64,000 bases of DNA. Source: Billgrantia endophytica (GTDB lineage: Bacteria > Pseudomonadota > Gammaproteobacteria > Pseudomonadales > Halomonadaceae). Position numbers and translations under genes: made by a program. Positions within the stretch are counted from its first letter, which is position 1, and every line of letters begins with the position of its first letter. The stretch spans positions 124,001 to 188,000 of the forward strand of contig NZ_PNRF01000013.1 in the NCBI RefSeq assembly GCF_002879615.1, written 5' to 3'. Shown piece after piece: positions 8,561 to 16,595 of the stretch. The notes beneath the pieces are model-generated. The model worked only from the letters and a program-made list of their open reading frames with translations. It was not told where the DNA came from and made no database searches.

Positions 8561-10182
8561 TGAGCCTTCGGCTACTGCGCATCATCTGGGTGATCACCCG
8601 TTACCGCCTCGACACTCTGTTGCCGATGGAACGGCTGCCCTGGTTCCTCAGGCTGATGTTCTTTCTCTCTCCCCTTCGACTCGTGCCGGTTGGCAAACGC
8701 TCACGAGGGGAGCGTCTGCGCCTGGCGCTGGAAGCCCTCGGCCCCATCTTCGTCAAGTTCGGCCAGTTGCTTTCCACCCGGCGCGACCTGCTGCCCGAGG
8801 AAGTCGCCGATGAGCTCAGGCGACTGCAGGATCAGGTGCCCCCCTTCCCCGGACGCGAGGCACGTGAACTGGTGGAAGAAGAGCTAGGCATGCCACTCGA
8901 CATCGCCTTCGCCCACTTCGAACCCGAGCCCCTGGCGTCGGCCTCCATCGCCCAGGTGCATGCCGCCCGACTCCATACCGGCGAAGAGGTGGTTGCCAAG
9001 ATCATTCGTCCCGGGATCGAGCCGATCATGCGCCAGGACATGGCGCTGATGTACCGGGTAGCCGGTGTGCTGGCCAGGATTCCCGAAGCTCGCCGGCTGC
9101 GCCCGGTGGAAGTCGTCCGCGACTATGAAGCGACACTGTTCGATGAGCTGGACCTGCACAAGGAAGCGGCCAATACCTCGCAGCTCAAGCGCAACTTCAA
9201 GGATTCTCCCCTGCTCTATGTGCCTGCCATCCACTGGTCCCACACCCGCCGTCGGGTCATGGTACAGGAGCGCATCTACGGCGTCCCGGTGGCGGACATC
9301 ACCACCCTGAGAGCTCAGGGCACCGATCTCAAGCGACTGGCCGAGCGGGGCGTGGAGATCTTCTTCACCCAGGTGTTTCGCGACAATTTCTTCCACGCCG
9401 ACATGCATCCGGGCAATATCTTCGTCGCCCGCGGGGAGCCCCACGATCCCCAGTACATTGCCATCGACTGCGGCATCGTCGGCAGCTTGACCCGCGAGGA
9501 CCAGGACTACCTGGCACGCAACCTGCTCGCCTTCTTCCATCAGGACTACTATGAAGTCGCGGCCCTGCACATCGAATCTGGCTGGGTCGGCGAGAACACC
9601 CGGGCCAACGAGTTCGCCGCCGCCATCCGAACCGTGTGCGAGCCGATTCTCGAAAAGCCGCTGAAGGACATTTCCTTCGGCCAGGTGCTGCTGGGTCTCT
9701 TCCAGACCGCACGACGCTTCAACATGGAAGTCCAGCCACAGCTGGTCCTGCTGCAGAAAACCCTGCTCAATATCGAGGGGCTGGGCCGGCAGCTCTACCC
9801 GGACCTGGACCTCTGGACCACCGCCAAGCCCTATCTCGAGCGCTGGATGAAGGAGCGGGCCGGCGCTTCCGGCTTCTGGGAGTCGCTGAAACGACAGGCA
9901 CCGGACCTCTCGCGCCAGCTACCCGAACTGCCGTCCCTCGCCCACCAGGCAATGAGCCGAATCGAACACGAACACCGCCAGCGCCAGCGCCAGGCCATCG
10001 CCATGGACGGCATACGTCAGCAGTTGACCCAGAGCCGCCGCAACGGGCGCCGGTTGCGACTGGGGCTGATCCTGGTGGTACTGGCACTTGCCTGGCAGCC
10101 TTTGACCCAGTGGGCCGGCGACCAGCCCTGGGCCATACTGGCCGCTGCCGGTCTCGGCTTGCTACTGCTGGTCTGGCAATGA
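8560..10182 (+). CDS. ubiB: Atypical kinase/ATPase UbiB of ubiquinone biosynthesis
   Basis: 540 residues. ADCK/COQ8-family protein-kinase-like ATPase needed for ubiquinone synthesis. The defining KxGQ motif is KFGQ at residues 66-69, followed by STRRDLLP; the alanine-rich loop region [11 protein letters not shown] and the catalytic segment [13 protein letters not shown] are present. The C-terminal tail has two hydrophobic stretches (about 503-520 and 523-540) that anchor it to the inner membrane. A GTG three bases upstream is an alternative start; the ATG overlapping the ubiJ stop as TGATG was preferred. Confidence 0.97.
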   Translation: MSLRLLRIIWVITRYRLDTLLPMERLPWFLRLMFFLSPLRLVPVGKRSRGERLRLALEALGPIFVKFGQLLSTRRDLLPEEVADELRRLQDQVPPFPGREARELVEEELGMPLDIAFAHFEPEPLASASIAQVHAARLHTGEEVVAKIIRPGIEPIMRQDMALMYRVAGVLARIPEARRLRPVEVVRDYEATLFDELDLHKEAANTSQLKRNFKDSPLLYVPAIHWSHTRRRVMVQERIYGVPVADITTLRAQGTDLKRLAERGVEIFFTQVFRDNFFHADMHPGNIFVARGEPHDPQYIAIDCGIVGSLTREDQDYLARNLLAFFHQDYYEVAALHIESGWVGENTRANEFAAAIRTVCEPILEKPLKDISFGQVLLGLFQTARRFNMEVQPQLVLLQKTLLNIEGLGRQLYPDLDLWTTAKPYLERWMKERAGASGFWESLKRQAPDLSRQLPELPSLAHQAMSRIEHEHRQRQRQAIAMDGIRQQLTQSRRNGRRLRLGLILVVLALAWQPLTQWAGDQPWAILAAAGLGLLLLVWQ

Positions 10183-10212
10183 ACTTGACCCTCCGCAATC
10201 GGAAACGCTTTC

Positions 10213-10548
10213 ATGAGTGATATCCTCGATGAGCTCTTCGACGTCCTGGCCCGGCGCCGCAATGCCGATCCAGCCGATTCCTACGTGGCCACCTTGCATC
10301 ACGAGGGGCTGAACAAGATACTCGAGAAAGTCGGTGAAGAAGCGACCGAGACGGTGCTGGCAGCCAAGGATGCCGAAGCGGGTGGCGAGGCACAACGCAA
10401 AGCACTGGTCGCCGAGACCGCCGACCTGTGGTTTCATAGTCTGGTGATGCTATCGCACCTCGGGCTCGATCATCAGGCTGTGCTCGACGAACTGGCCCGC
10501 CGCTTCGGCATTTCGGGGCACGAAGAGAAGGCGACAAGGTCCAAGTGA
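10213..10548 (+). CDS. hisE: Phosphoribosyl-ATP pyrophosphatase HisE
   Basis: 111 residues, the size of a stand-alone HisE. Hydrolyses phosphoribosyl-ATP to phosphoribosyl-AMP in histidine synthesis. The all-alpha MazG-like fold shows the metal-binding EKVGEEATE and AETADLWFH motifs. It lies 30 bases behind ubiB and upstream of tatA, as in pseudomonads, but the hisI gene that usually sits just before hisE there is absent: only 30 bases separate ubiB and hisE. The cyclohydrolase must therefore be encoded elsewhere. Confidence 0.96.
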   Translation: MSDILDELFDVLARRRNADPADSYVATLHHEGLNKILEKVGEEATETVLAAKDAEAGGEAQRKALVAETADLWFHSLVMLSHLGLDHQAVLDELARRFGISGHEEKATRSK

Positions 10549-10650
10549 CACGGTTCAATCATCCGCCCTTGGTACCTTGCATCTGGTGATTGACATGCAG
10601 TGACTGGTTCTTCCGGATAGGCCGGAAACCCGACTCAGAGGAAACTCTTC

Positions 10651-10914
10651 ATGTTAGGTGGTATCAGTATCTGGCAACTGCTGATCGTACTCGGGATCAT
10701 CATCCTGATCTTCGGCACCAAGAAGCTGCGAAACGTCGGCACCGACCTGGGTGGCGCAGTCAAGGGCTTCAAGCAGGCCGTGAGCGAGGAAGAGAAGGAC
10801 GACAAGGACAAGGCACAGGCCAAGGTCGCTCATGACGAGCAGTCCAATACCTATGACGTTCGGGCCGAGGAGAAGGCAGCGGACAAGGTCGAGGACCCGG
10901 AAGAGCGCAAATAA
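10651..10914 (+). CDS. tatA: Twin-arginine translocase subunit TatA
   Basis: 87 residues. Single N-terminal transmembrane helix (about 2-20, [19 protein letters not shown]), the FGTKKL hinge, an amphipathic helix (about 22-42) and a highly charged C-terminal tail rich in Lys, Asp and Glu. TatA oligomerises to form the pore for folded, cofactor-loaded proteins. A GAGGAA ribosome-binding site precedes the start. First gene of tatABC; tatB follows after 6 bases. Confidence 0.97.
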   Translation: MLGGISIWQLLIVLGIIILIFGTKKLRNVGTDLGGAVKGFKQAVSEEEKDDKDKAQAKVAHDEQSNTYDVRAEEKAADKVEDPEERK

Positions 10915-10920
10915 GCCCCT

Positions 10921-11376
10921 ATGTTTGATATCGGCTTTCTCGAACTCCTGATCATCGGGATCGTGGCTCTACTGGTGCTCGGCCCGGAGCGCCTGCCCAA
11001 GGCGGCGCGCACCGCTGGGCTATGGATTGGCAAGATCAAGCGTACCGTTTCTGGCATGCAGCGGGAAATCAGCTCTCAGCTAGAGGCGGAGGAACTCCGC
11101 CAGAAGCTCAAGGAGCAGCAGTCGAAGCTCGACGAGAGCCTCGACCGGGCCAAGCGTGACGTGGAAAGTATTGCCGAACCCGTATCGCCCTCCCTGCGCC
11201 GGAAGAAGCCCGGCGAAAGCGAGACGTCCCAGGCGCAGGCTGGTGACGAACCCCCGCGCCAGCCGGCATCCTCTCGTCTCGATGATGCCCTGGCCAACGC
11301 CCGGGAAGCTCCCGAGAAGACGCCTGATAAACCGTCCTCCACCCCTGACGACAAGAAGGATGCCGCTTCACGATGA
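10921..11376 (+). CDS. tatB: Twin-arginine translocase subunit TatB
   Basis: 151 residues. N-terminal membrane helix (about 3-21) with the TatB-typical MFDIGFLELLIIGIVALLVLG start and GPERLPKAAR, then an amphipathic helix and a long Pro/Glu/Lys-rich tail. Glu8 in the membrane helix is the conserved TatB residue. Forms the signal-peptide receptor with TatC. Its stop overlaps the tatC start by 4 bases (ATGA), which implies coupled translation. Confidence 0.96.
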   Translation: MFDIGFLELLIIGIVALLVLGPERLPKAARTAGLWIGKIKRTVSGMQREISSQLEAEELRQKLKEQQSKLDESLDRAKRDVESIAEPVSPSLRRKKPGESETSQAQAGDEPPRQPASSRLDDALANAREAPEKTPDKPSSTPDDKKDAASR

Positions 11377-12158
11377 GCGACTCCGGTGACAAGCAGGATC
11401 TCGGCCAGGCCCCCTTGATCGAACACCTCATCGAACTGCGTTCACGGTTGCTGCGCGCAGTGGTCGCGATCCTGGTGATCTTTCTCGGACTCTACCCCTT
11501 TGCCAACGAGATCTACACCTTCGTGGCCCAGCCGCTGATGGGGATGTTGCCGGAAGGCTCGCAGATGATCGCCACCGAGGTCGCCTCGCCCTTCCTGGCC
11601 CCCTTCAAACTGACGCTGGTGGTGGCCGTATTCGTGGCCATTCCCTACGTGCTGCACCAGGCGTGGGCTTTCGTGGCCCCTGGGCTCTACGATAACGAGA
11701 AGACACTGGCCCTGCCGATCCTGGCGTCCAGTGTCGGGCTGTTCTATGCCGGGGCTGCCTTCGCCTATTATGCGGTCTTTCCGCTGCTGTTCCAGTTCTT
11801 CACCCAGACCGGGCCGGAGAACGTGGCGGTGATGACCGACATCAACCAGTATCTCAACTTCGTCCTCAAGCTCTTCTTCGCTTTCGGCGTGGCCTTCGAG
11901 ATACCCATCGCCACCTTCCTGCTGATCGTCACCGGTGCCACCACGGTGGAGAGCCTGTCGAAGAAGCGACCCTATGTCATCCTGGGCTGCTTCGTGGTCG
12001 GCATGCTGCTGACGCCACCCGACGTCATTTCCCAGACCCTGCTGGCCGTACCCATGTACCTGCTTTACGAGGTGGGCATCCTGTTCGGCCGCTTGGTGCG
12101 TCGACGCCGCAAGGCGGCCGCATCCGACGAGCAACCTGGTGAACGCGACGAGCCGTAG
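11373..12158 (+). CDS. tatC: Twin-arginine translocase subunit TatC
   Basis: 261 residues with six predicted membrane helices, the family standard. The N-terminal PLIEHLIELRSRLLRA and the first periplasmic-loop SPFLAPFKLTL are the conserved signal-peptide recognition regions; F-A-F-G-V-AFEIP in the fourth helix region matches the family. TatC reads the twin-arginine signal together with TatB. Last gene of the tat operon; a strong hairpin lies 45 bases downstream. Confidence 0.97.
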   Translation: MSDSGDKQDLGQAPLIEHLIELRSRLLRAVVAILVIFLGLYPFANEIYTFVAQPLMGMLPEGSQMIATEVASPFLAPFKLTLVVAVFVAIPYVLHQAWAFVAPGLYDNEKTLALPILASSVGLFYAGAAFAYYAVFPLLFQFFTQTGPENVAVMTDINQYLNFVLKLFFAFGVAFEIPIATFLLIVTGATTVESLSKKRPYVILGCFVVGMLLTPPDVISQTLLAVPMYLLYEVGILFGRLVRRRRKAAASDEQPGERDEP

Positions 12159-12202
12159 GCGGACAGAAGCCGCATCCCACCAGAGCGACGGACCAGAACG
12201 AC

Positions 12203-12239
12203 AAGGCCCCCATCCGGTATCGCGCCGGACAGGGGCCTT
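12203..12239. terminator. Bidirectional terminator hairpin between tatC and elbB
   Basis: AAGGCCCC (12203-12210) pairs with GGGGCCTT (12232-12239), and inside it TCCGG (12213-12217) pairs with CCGGA (12225-12229). It sits between two convergent genes. The flanking runs give only short U tracts in either direction, but the stem is long and GC-rich. Confidence 0.72.
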
Positions 12240-12258
12240 CTCCATGCAAGGCGGACGG

Positions 12259-12921
12259 CTAGAGGTCCATGAGCTCATGGATACGATCAACCAGCTTGAA
12301 GATCCCCGTAGCGGCTTCGCTGATACGCGAAGCCAGCATGTAGGCTGGCGTGGTGACGACACGATTCTCGAAATCGACCACGATGTCCTCGACGCTGCAG
12401 CTGCGATGCAGCCCCCCCATGGAACTGATGGCACCGGAAACGCCCGGATCATGGCCAATGGTCACGGCGATCCCCGGGCCCAGCAGCCTTGGTACGAGAG
12501 CCGGTGTGATACACATCAGTCCGATCGGCTTGCGCACCTCATGGAAGGAAGCCAGCGCCTCCGCCAGCCCGTCGAGGAGCTCCATCTCGCTCCCTGCCTC
12601 GGCAAAGTTCGACAGGTTCTTGGCGGCGCCGAACCCACCGGGAAGGATCACCGCATCGAACTCACCGGCATCGAGATCTTCCAGGGAGCCGATGTCCCCC
12701 CGAGCCAGCCGCGCCGACTCCACCAGCACATTACGTGACTCGCCCTCGGCGACTTCACCGCTACGATGATCGATAACATGGTGCTGCTCGATATCCGGCG
12801 CGAAGCAGCGATAGCCGATACCCAACTGGTCCAACCGCAGCAGGGTCAGGGTGGTCTCATAGATCTCCGAGCCATCCTGGACGCCGCAGCCAGACAGGAT
12901 GACCGCCACCTGTTTGCTCAT
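12259..12921 (-). CDS. elbB: ElbB, DJ-1/PfpI-superfamily protein (glyoxalase-like)
   Basis: 220 residues (217 in E. coli). Class-I amidotransferase-like fold of the DJ-1/PfpI superfamily; the N-terminal LSGCGVQDGSEIYE is diagnostic for ElbB. Cys137 in GLMCITPAL occupies the nucleophile-elbow position. The E. coli protein has been called an isoprenoid-biosynthesis-related protein and has weak glyoxalase activity; its physiological job is unclear. The start at 12921 has AGGAGAAAGG immediately upstream; the open frame extends further but lacks similarity. The gene stands alone, convergent with tatC. Confidence 0.93.
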   Translation of the reverse strand: MSKQVAVILSGCGVQDGSEIYETTLTLLRLDQLGIGYRCFAPDIEQHHVIDHRSGEVAEGESRNVLVESARLARGDIGSLEDLDAGEFDAVILPGGFGAAKNLSNFAEAGSEMELLDGLAEALASFHEVRKPIGLMCITPALVPRLLGPGIAVTIGHDPGVSGAISSMGGLHRSCSVEDIVVDFENRVVTTPAYMLASRISEAATGIFKLVDRIHELMDL

Positions 12922-13060
12922 GCCTTTCTCCTTGAATGAAGGGCTCTGCCGTGAATCCTGAAGCCAACACTTTAGAGAGTCATCCCGGGTGCGACAAGGC
13001 GCAGCTTCCGGCACGCGGCCACGCTGATATACTCAACGATATCGACAAGGGGCCCCATGA

Positions 13061-14092
<1,032 letters not shown>

Positions 14093-14112
14093 TGGAGTGG
14101 CAGGATAAAGGG

Positions 14113-14625
14113 CTAGCTACGCTTGAAAGCGGCCAGATCGTGCGGGTCGAAGCCTTCGACCCGCTCAGGCAGGCCTCTCTCCTCGCGCAGCAGCCGTATC
14201 CGCTGTCGTTCGGCGATGCGCTCGGAATCGTCATCCAGGGTACGGCCGTTGAGTTCGGCGAGCTGGACCATGCCCTGGTGATAGAAGGCCATCAGGTTCA
14301 GCGCCACGCTGTTGCCCTGCTCCATCTCGCGACGCAGGGTGGCAAGATAGCCACTGACCCGGGACAGATGATGCTTGAGTTGCCAGACATAGCGCATCTC
14401 GGTCATCCAGGGCCGCTCACGCAGCACGGCGAAGGTCAGGCTGGTGACAATCAGGCCCAGCAGCACACCAATCGCATTGAGCCAAAGGCTCGATCCGAAG
14501 GTGGCGGTCAGCAGTTGGGAGAACACCAGCCCGAAGACGATCAACTGGCCGGCCATGGCAACGCTGATGAGGCGCGCCTTGCGACGATAGGAATTCGGAT
14601 CATGGTGCTCAAAGGTAAACGGCAT
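14113..14625 (-). CDS. Two-helix inner-membrane protein, DUF3087-like
   Basis: 170 residues. Seen: a short charged N-terminus with DPNSYRRKARL, two membrane helices (about 18-38 and 46-66), then a ~100-residue cytoplasmic helical domain (RYVWQLKHHLSRVSGYLATL, ending RVEGFDPHDLAAFKRS). The layout and the YR-K/R start resemble the DUF3087 family of gammaproteobacterial membrane proteins; no function is known. It lies 80 bases downstream of the DAHP synthase on the same strand and is convergent with hemB, so it may be read from the aro promoter. Confidence 0.7.
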   Translation of the reverse strand: MPFTFEHHDPNSYRRKARLISVAMAGQLIVFGLVFSQLLTATFGSSLWLNAIGVLLGLIVTSLTFAVLRERPWMTEMRYVWQLKHHLSRVSGYLATLRREMEQGNSVALNLMAFYHQGMVQLAELNGRTLDDDSERIAERQRIRLLREERGLPERVEGFDPHDLAAFKRS

Positions 14626-14705
14626 GGCGGGGCTCCTGTTGCGGCGAGAATGCCGGGATTATCCCGACATCCTCCGCTCAGGTACAGTCGCCGTCCCGGT
14701 CATGA

Positions 14706-15794
14706 TCAACGCAAACGCTCGGCGGCCTCCAGCAGCATCGCCTCGGTGCTTTCCCACCCCAGGCAGGCATCGGTCACCGACACGCCGTAGCGAAGCGCAC
14801 CGGCATCGAGGTCCTGACGCCCCTCCTCCAGGTGGCTCTCCAGCATCAGGCCCATCAGGCTGCGCTCGCCGGCCAGGCGCTGCGCCAGCACGTCGCGCAG
14901 CACCTCGCCCTGGCGCCGATGGTCCTTGCAGGCATTGGCATGACTGCAATCGACCATCAGGCGGGGCGTCAGCCTGGCGGCTTCCAGGGCATGACGACAG
15001 GCACGGACCGAACCGGCATCGTGATTGGGCCCGTCATGGCCACCACGCAATACCACATGGGTGTGCGGGTTGCCCATCGTCTCCCGCATCATCGGACGCC
15101 CGTCGGCATCCATGCCGAAATGCTGGTGGGGGTGCCCCGCTGCTCGCATGGCGTCCAGGGCCACCTTGATATCGCCACCGGTGCCGTTCTTGAAGCCAAC
15201 GGCGGTCTCCAGGCCACTGGCCAGTTCGCGATGAAGCTGGGACTCCGTGGTCCGGGCCCCAATGGCCACCCAGGCCAGCAGGTCGTCCAGATAGGGCGCC
15301 AGCATCGGTTGCAGCAGTTCGGTGGCAACCGGCAGGCCGAGCGAGACGATCTCGCGCATCAAATGCCGTGACAGATGCAGGCCGCGGGCCATATTGCCGC
15401 CGCCGTCGAGATCGGGGTCATAGGCGAGGCCTTTCCAGCCTATCGTGGTACGCGGCTTCTCGACGTAGACACGCATCACCGGCAGCAGGCGGTCGGAGAC
15501 TCTCGGGGCCAGCTCCGCCAGGCGCTGGGCATACTCCAGTGCCGCCAACGGGTCATGTATCGAGCAGGGGCCTACCACCACCAGCAGGCGGTCGTCGCGA
15601 CCCTGAACGATATCCTGGACGGCTTGCCGCTGGGTCCGGAGGAGTTCCGCCAGAAACGGCGAGAGGGGCAGGCGGCGGCGCAACTCACCAGGCGTGGGAA
15701 GCGACGCGCCGGCGCCACTCGCGTCGGCTGTCGCGTCAAGATCGGCATGGCCGTCGACGGGTAGTCGCTCGGCAAGGGAAGTATGGGCATTCAT
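14706..15794 (-). CDS. 3-deoxy-7-phosphoheptulonate (DAHP) synthase, class I (AroF/G/H type)
   Basis: 362 residues, the usual class-I alpha size. Catalyses the first step of the shikimate pathway from phosphoenolpyruvate and erythrose-4-phosphate. Seen: VVVGPCSIHDPLAALEYA, EKPRTTIGWKGLAYDPDLDG, GARTTESQLHRELASGL, VGFKNGTGGD and VDCSHANACKDHRRQ, i.e. the substrate and metal sites. Which aromatic amino acid feeds back on it cannot be told from sequence by eye, so the isozyme letter is left open. Start ATG 15794 has CGGAG nine bases upstream; a second in-frame ATG at 15824 lacks a site. Three small ORFs and RNA structures precede it on the same strand and suggest attenuation control by Trp/Tyr/Phe. 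Confidence 0.95.
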   Translation of the reverse strand: MNAHTSLAERLPVDGHADLDATADASGAGASLPTPGELRRRLPLSPFLAELLRTQRQAVQDIVQGRDDRLLVVVGPCSIHDPLAALEYAQRLAELAPRVSDRLLPVMRVYVEKPRTTIGWKGLAYDPDLDGGGNMARGLHLSRHLMREIVSLGLPVATELLQPMLAPYLDDLLAWVAIGARTTESQLHRELASGLETAVGFKNGTGGDIKVALDAMRAAGHPHQHFGMDADGRPMMRETMGNPHTHVVLRGGHDGPNHDAGSVRACRHALEAARLTPRLMVDCSHANACKDHRRQGEVLRDVLAQRLAGERSLMGLMLESHLEEGRQDLDAGALRYGVSVTDACLGWESTEAMLLEAAERLR

Positions 15795-15799
15795 GGCAG

Positions 15800-15973
15800 T
15801 CAACTCCGTGAGATTGGCAAACATCGTGTCGTGTCAATGCCACCGGTTGTCTCACGGTCGGAGGTGGCGCACTGAGCCGACCGCGCAACGCTAAATCGCC
15901 AGCCATATCCCCAGCCATGATAGTCCTGACGGTTCGGGGTATAGGCGGCAAAAGCGTCAAAGCGTGCGGTCAT
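15800..15973 (-). CDS. Small aromatic-rich ORF translationally coupled to DAHP synthase (candidate leader peptide)
   Basis: 57 codons, start ATG at 15973 behind a strong GAGGAGA site, stop TGA five bases before the DAHP synthase ATG. The middle reads DYHGWGYGWRFS: two Tyr, two Trp and a Phe within ten residues. The closing third is Thr/Arg/Ser-rich and looks unconstrained. No protein family is recognised. The very short gap and the location of the synthase ribosome-binding site inside this ORF point to coupled translation, so ribosome progress over the Tyr/Trp/Phe codons could gate the synthase. It could be simply a leader peptide, or a small functional protein; no transmembrane segment is visible. 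Confidence 0.6.
   Translation of the reverse strand: MTARFDAFAAYTPNRQDYHGWGYGWRFSVARSAQCATSDRETTGGIDTTRCLPISRS
15806..15883 (-). promoter_or_regulatory. Mutually exclusive RNA pairings around the DAHP synthase ribosome-binding site
   Basis: In the minus-strand transcript three perfect inverted repeats compete. X: CGGTCGG (15883-15877) with CCGACCG (15861-15855). Y: GCCACC (15868-15863) with GGTGGC (15844-15839). Z: CCGTGAG (15857-15851) with CTCACGG (15812-15806). Z covers the first part of the CGGAG ribosome-binding site of the synthase; X shares three bases with Z; Y traps the distal arm of Z inside its loop. The 5' arm of X starts seven bases after the Trp-Arg-Phe-Ser codons of the preceding small ORF. 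This is the geometry of translational attenuation, but which state is on or off is not determined. Confidence 0.45.
15820..15835 (-). repeat. 16-base repeat, copy 2, about 25 bases before the DAHP synthase start
   Basis: Minus strand GACACGACACGATGTT, differing by one base from a second copy at 16315-16330. Both copies end about 25 bases upstream of a start codon (DAHP synthase at 15794, small ORF at 16290). Possibly the relic of a duplicated leader or a binding site. Confidence 0.55.
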
Positions 15974-16048
15974 GGTGCGTCTCCTCTATCTGGATGTGCT
16001 GCGTTTGGTTCGCTGCGTACGTTGCAAAATGGGGGGCCGCGCAGACGC

Positions 16049-16098
16049 AAAACCCCCGATCGGGTTGCCGACCGGGGGTTCTAGGGGGAGGCAACCCG
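16049..16098 (-). terminator. Candidate transcription attenuator: terminator and competing antiterminator
   Basis: In the minus transcript, AACCCCCGGTCGG (16080-16068) pairs with CCGATCGGGGGTT (16063-16051), 13 bp with one G-U, loop CAAC, followed by TTTTGCG: a Rho-independent terminator pointing toward the DAHP synthase. Just upstream, CGGGTTGCC (16098-16090) is perfectly complementary to GGCAACCCG (16069-16061), which contains the terminator loop and upper stem, so the two folds exclude each other. The upstream arm lies 33 bases after the stop of a small ORF encoding Tyr-Trp-Tyr-Trp-Phe. An additional hairpin, GGTGTGCC (16155-16148) with GGCACACC (16111-16104), starts seven bases after the Phe codon. 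The arrangement is that of amino-acid-responsive attenuators such as trp and phe leaders. Confidence 0.68.
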
Positions 16099-16131
16099 GT
16101 TAGGGTGTGCCTTCGTGGCGGTATCCTCGAC

Positions 16132-16290
16132 TCAGGACCCGGCCACCGGCACACCGGCGCTAAACCAGTACCAATACTCTCCCCCGAAACGCTCAGAGAC
16201 CGCTTCTCCGCCAGGCCCGGCCACGCACGACACCGCCGCAGCCTGCGGGGCACGTCGGTCGAAGCGGTTGGCAAGGCGGTCCGGCATCAT
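16132..16290 (-). CDS. Candidate leader peptide with Tyr-Trp-Tyr-Trp-Phe run
   Basis: 52 codons starting with a double ATG (16290, 16287) behind CAGGAGA. Residues 39-43 are YWYWF, encoded 16176-16162, near the C-terminus and directly before the hairpin and terminator/antiterminator pair described at 16049-16098. Five consecutive aromatic residues of all three kinds are very unusual outside leader peptides. The first ~37 residues (Arg/Ala-rich, PDRLANRFDRRAP) match no family known to me and make it longer than the classical 14-25 residue leaders. Its start region (AGGAGACGC-CATG) resembles that of the next small ORF at 15973, hinting at duplication. Function inferred: sensor of charged Trp/Tyr/Phe tRNA for DAHP synthase expression. 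Confidence 0.65.
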   Translation of the reverse strand: MMPDRLANRFDRRAPQAAAVSCVAGPGGEAVSERFGGEYWYWFSAGVPVAGS

Positions 16291-16314
16291 GAGCGTCTCC
16301 TGATTGCGTATGGG

Positions 16315-16330
16315 AACATCGTGCCGTGTC
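16315..16330 (-). repeat. 16-base repeat, copy 1, about 25 bases before the YWYWF leader ORF
   Basis: Minus strand GACACGGCACGATGTT; partner of the copy at 15820-15835, with a single mismatch and nearly the same distance to the following start codon. Confidence 0.55.
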
Positions 16331-16361
16331 CCGGATCGCTTGGCAAGAGCCAAACGCCAGT

Positions 16362-16484
16362 TCAGCCCACAACGGCCCGTGTGACGCCAATGATCAGTGG
16401 CAGGCAATTGATCGCCAGTACCACCAGTCCAGGCACCAGCCAGAGCAGGCTGCTTTCGTCATGGTAGTGCGGGGTTGCGGCCAT
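16362..16484 (-). CDS. Predicted 40-residue single-span membrane peptide
   Basis: 40 codons from ATG 16484, with AAAGGAG eight bases upstream, to TGA at 16362. The sequence starts MAATPHYHDESS and then has one hydrophobic span (about 13-34: LLWLVPGLVVLAINCLPLIIGV) and a short basic end (TRAVVG). No family is recognised. It is the first ORF after folM on this strand and lies 71 bases ahead of the YWYWF leader ORF, so it may be part of the DAHP synthase transcript. Evidence is a good ribosome-binding site and a clean hydrophobic helix; it could still be fortuitous. Confidence 0.5.
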   Translation of the reverse strand: MAATPHYHDESSLLWLVPGLVVLAINCLPLIIGVTRAVVG

Positions 16485-16595
16485 CTGTATCGCTCCTTTC
16501 CGGCAAGGGATGTCCAACCGTGGACGTCTTCCGTGAACGCTGTGTCATGCCTTCCAGTCTAGCAGAGTATCGAGGTGGCCTCGCCCATGGGGCCG

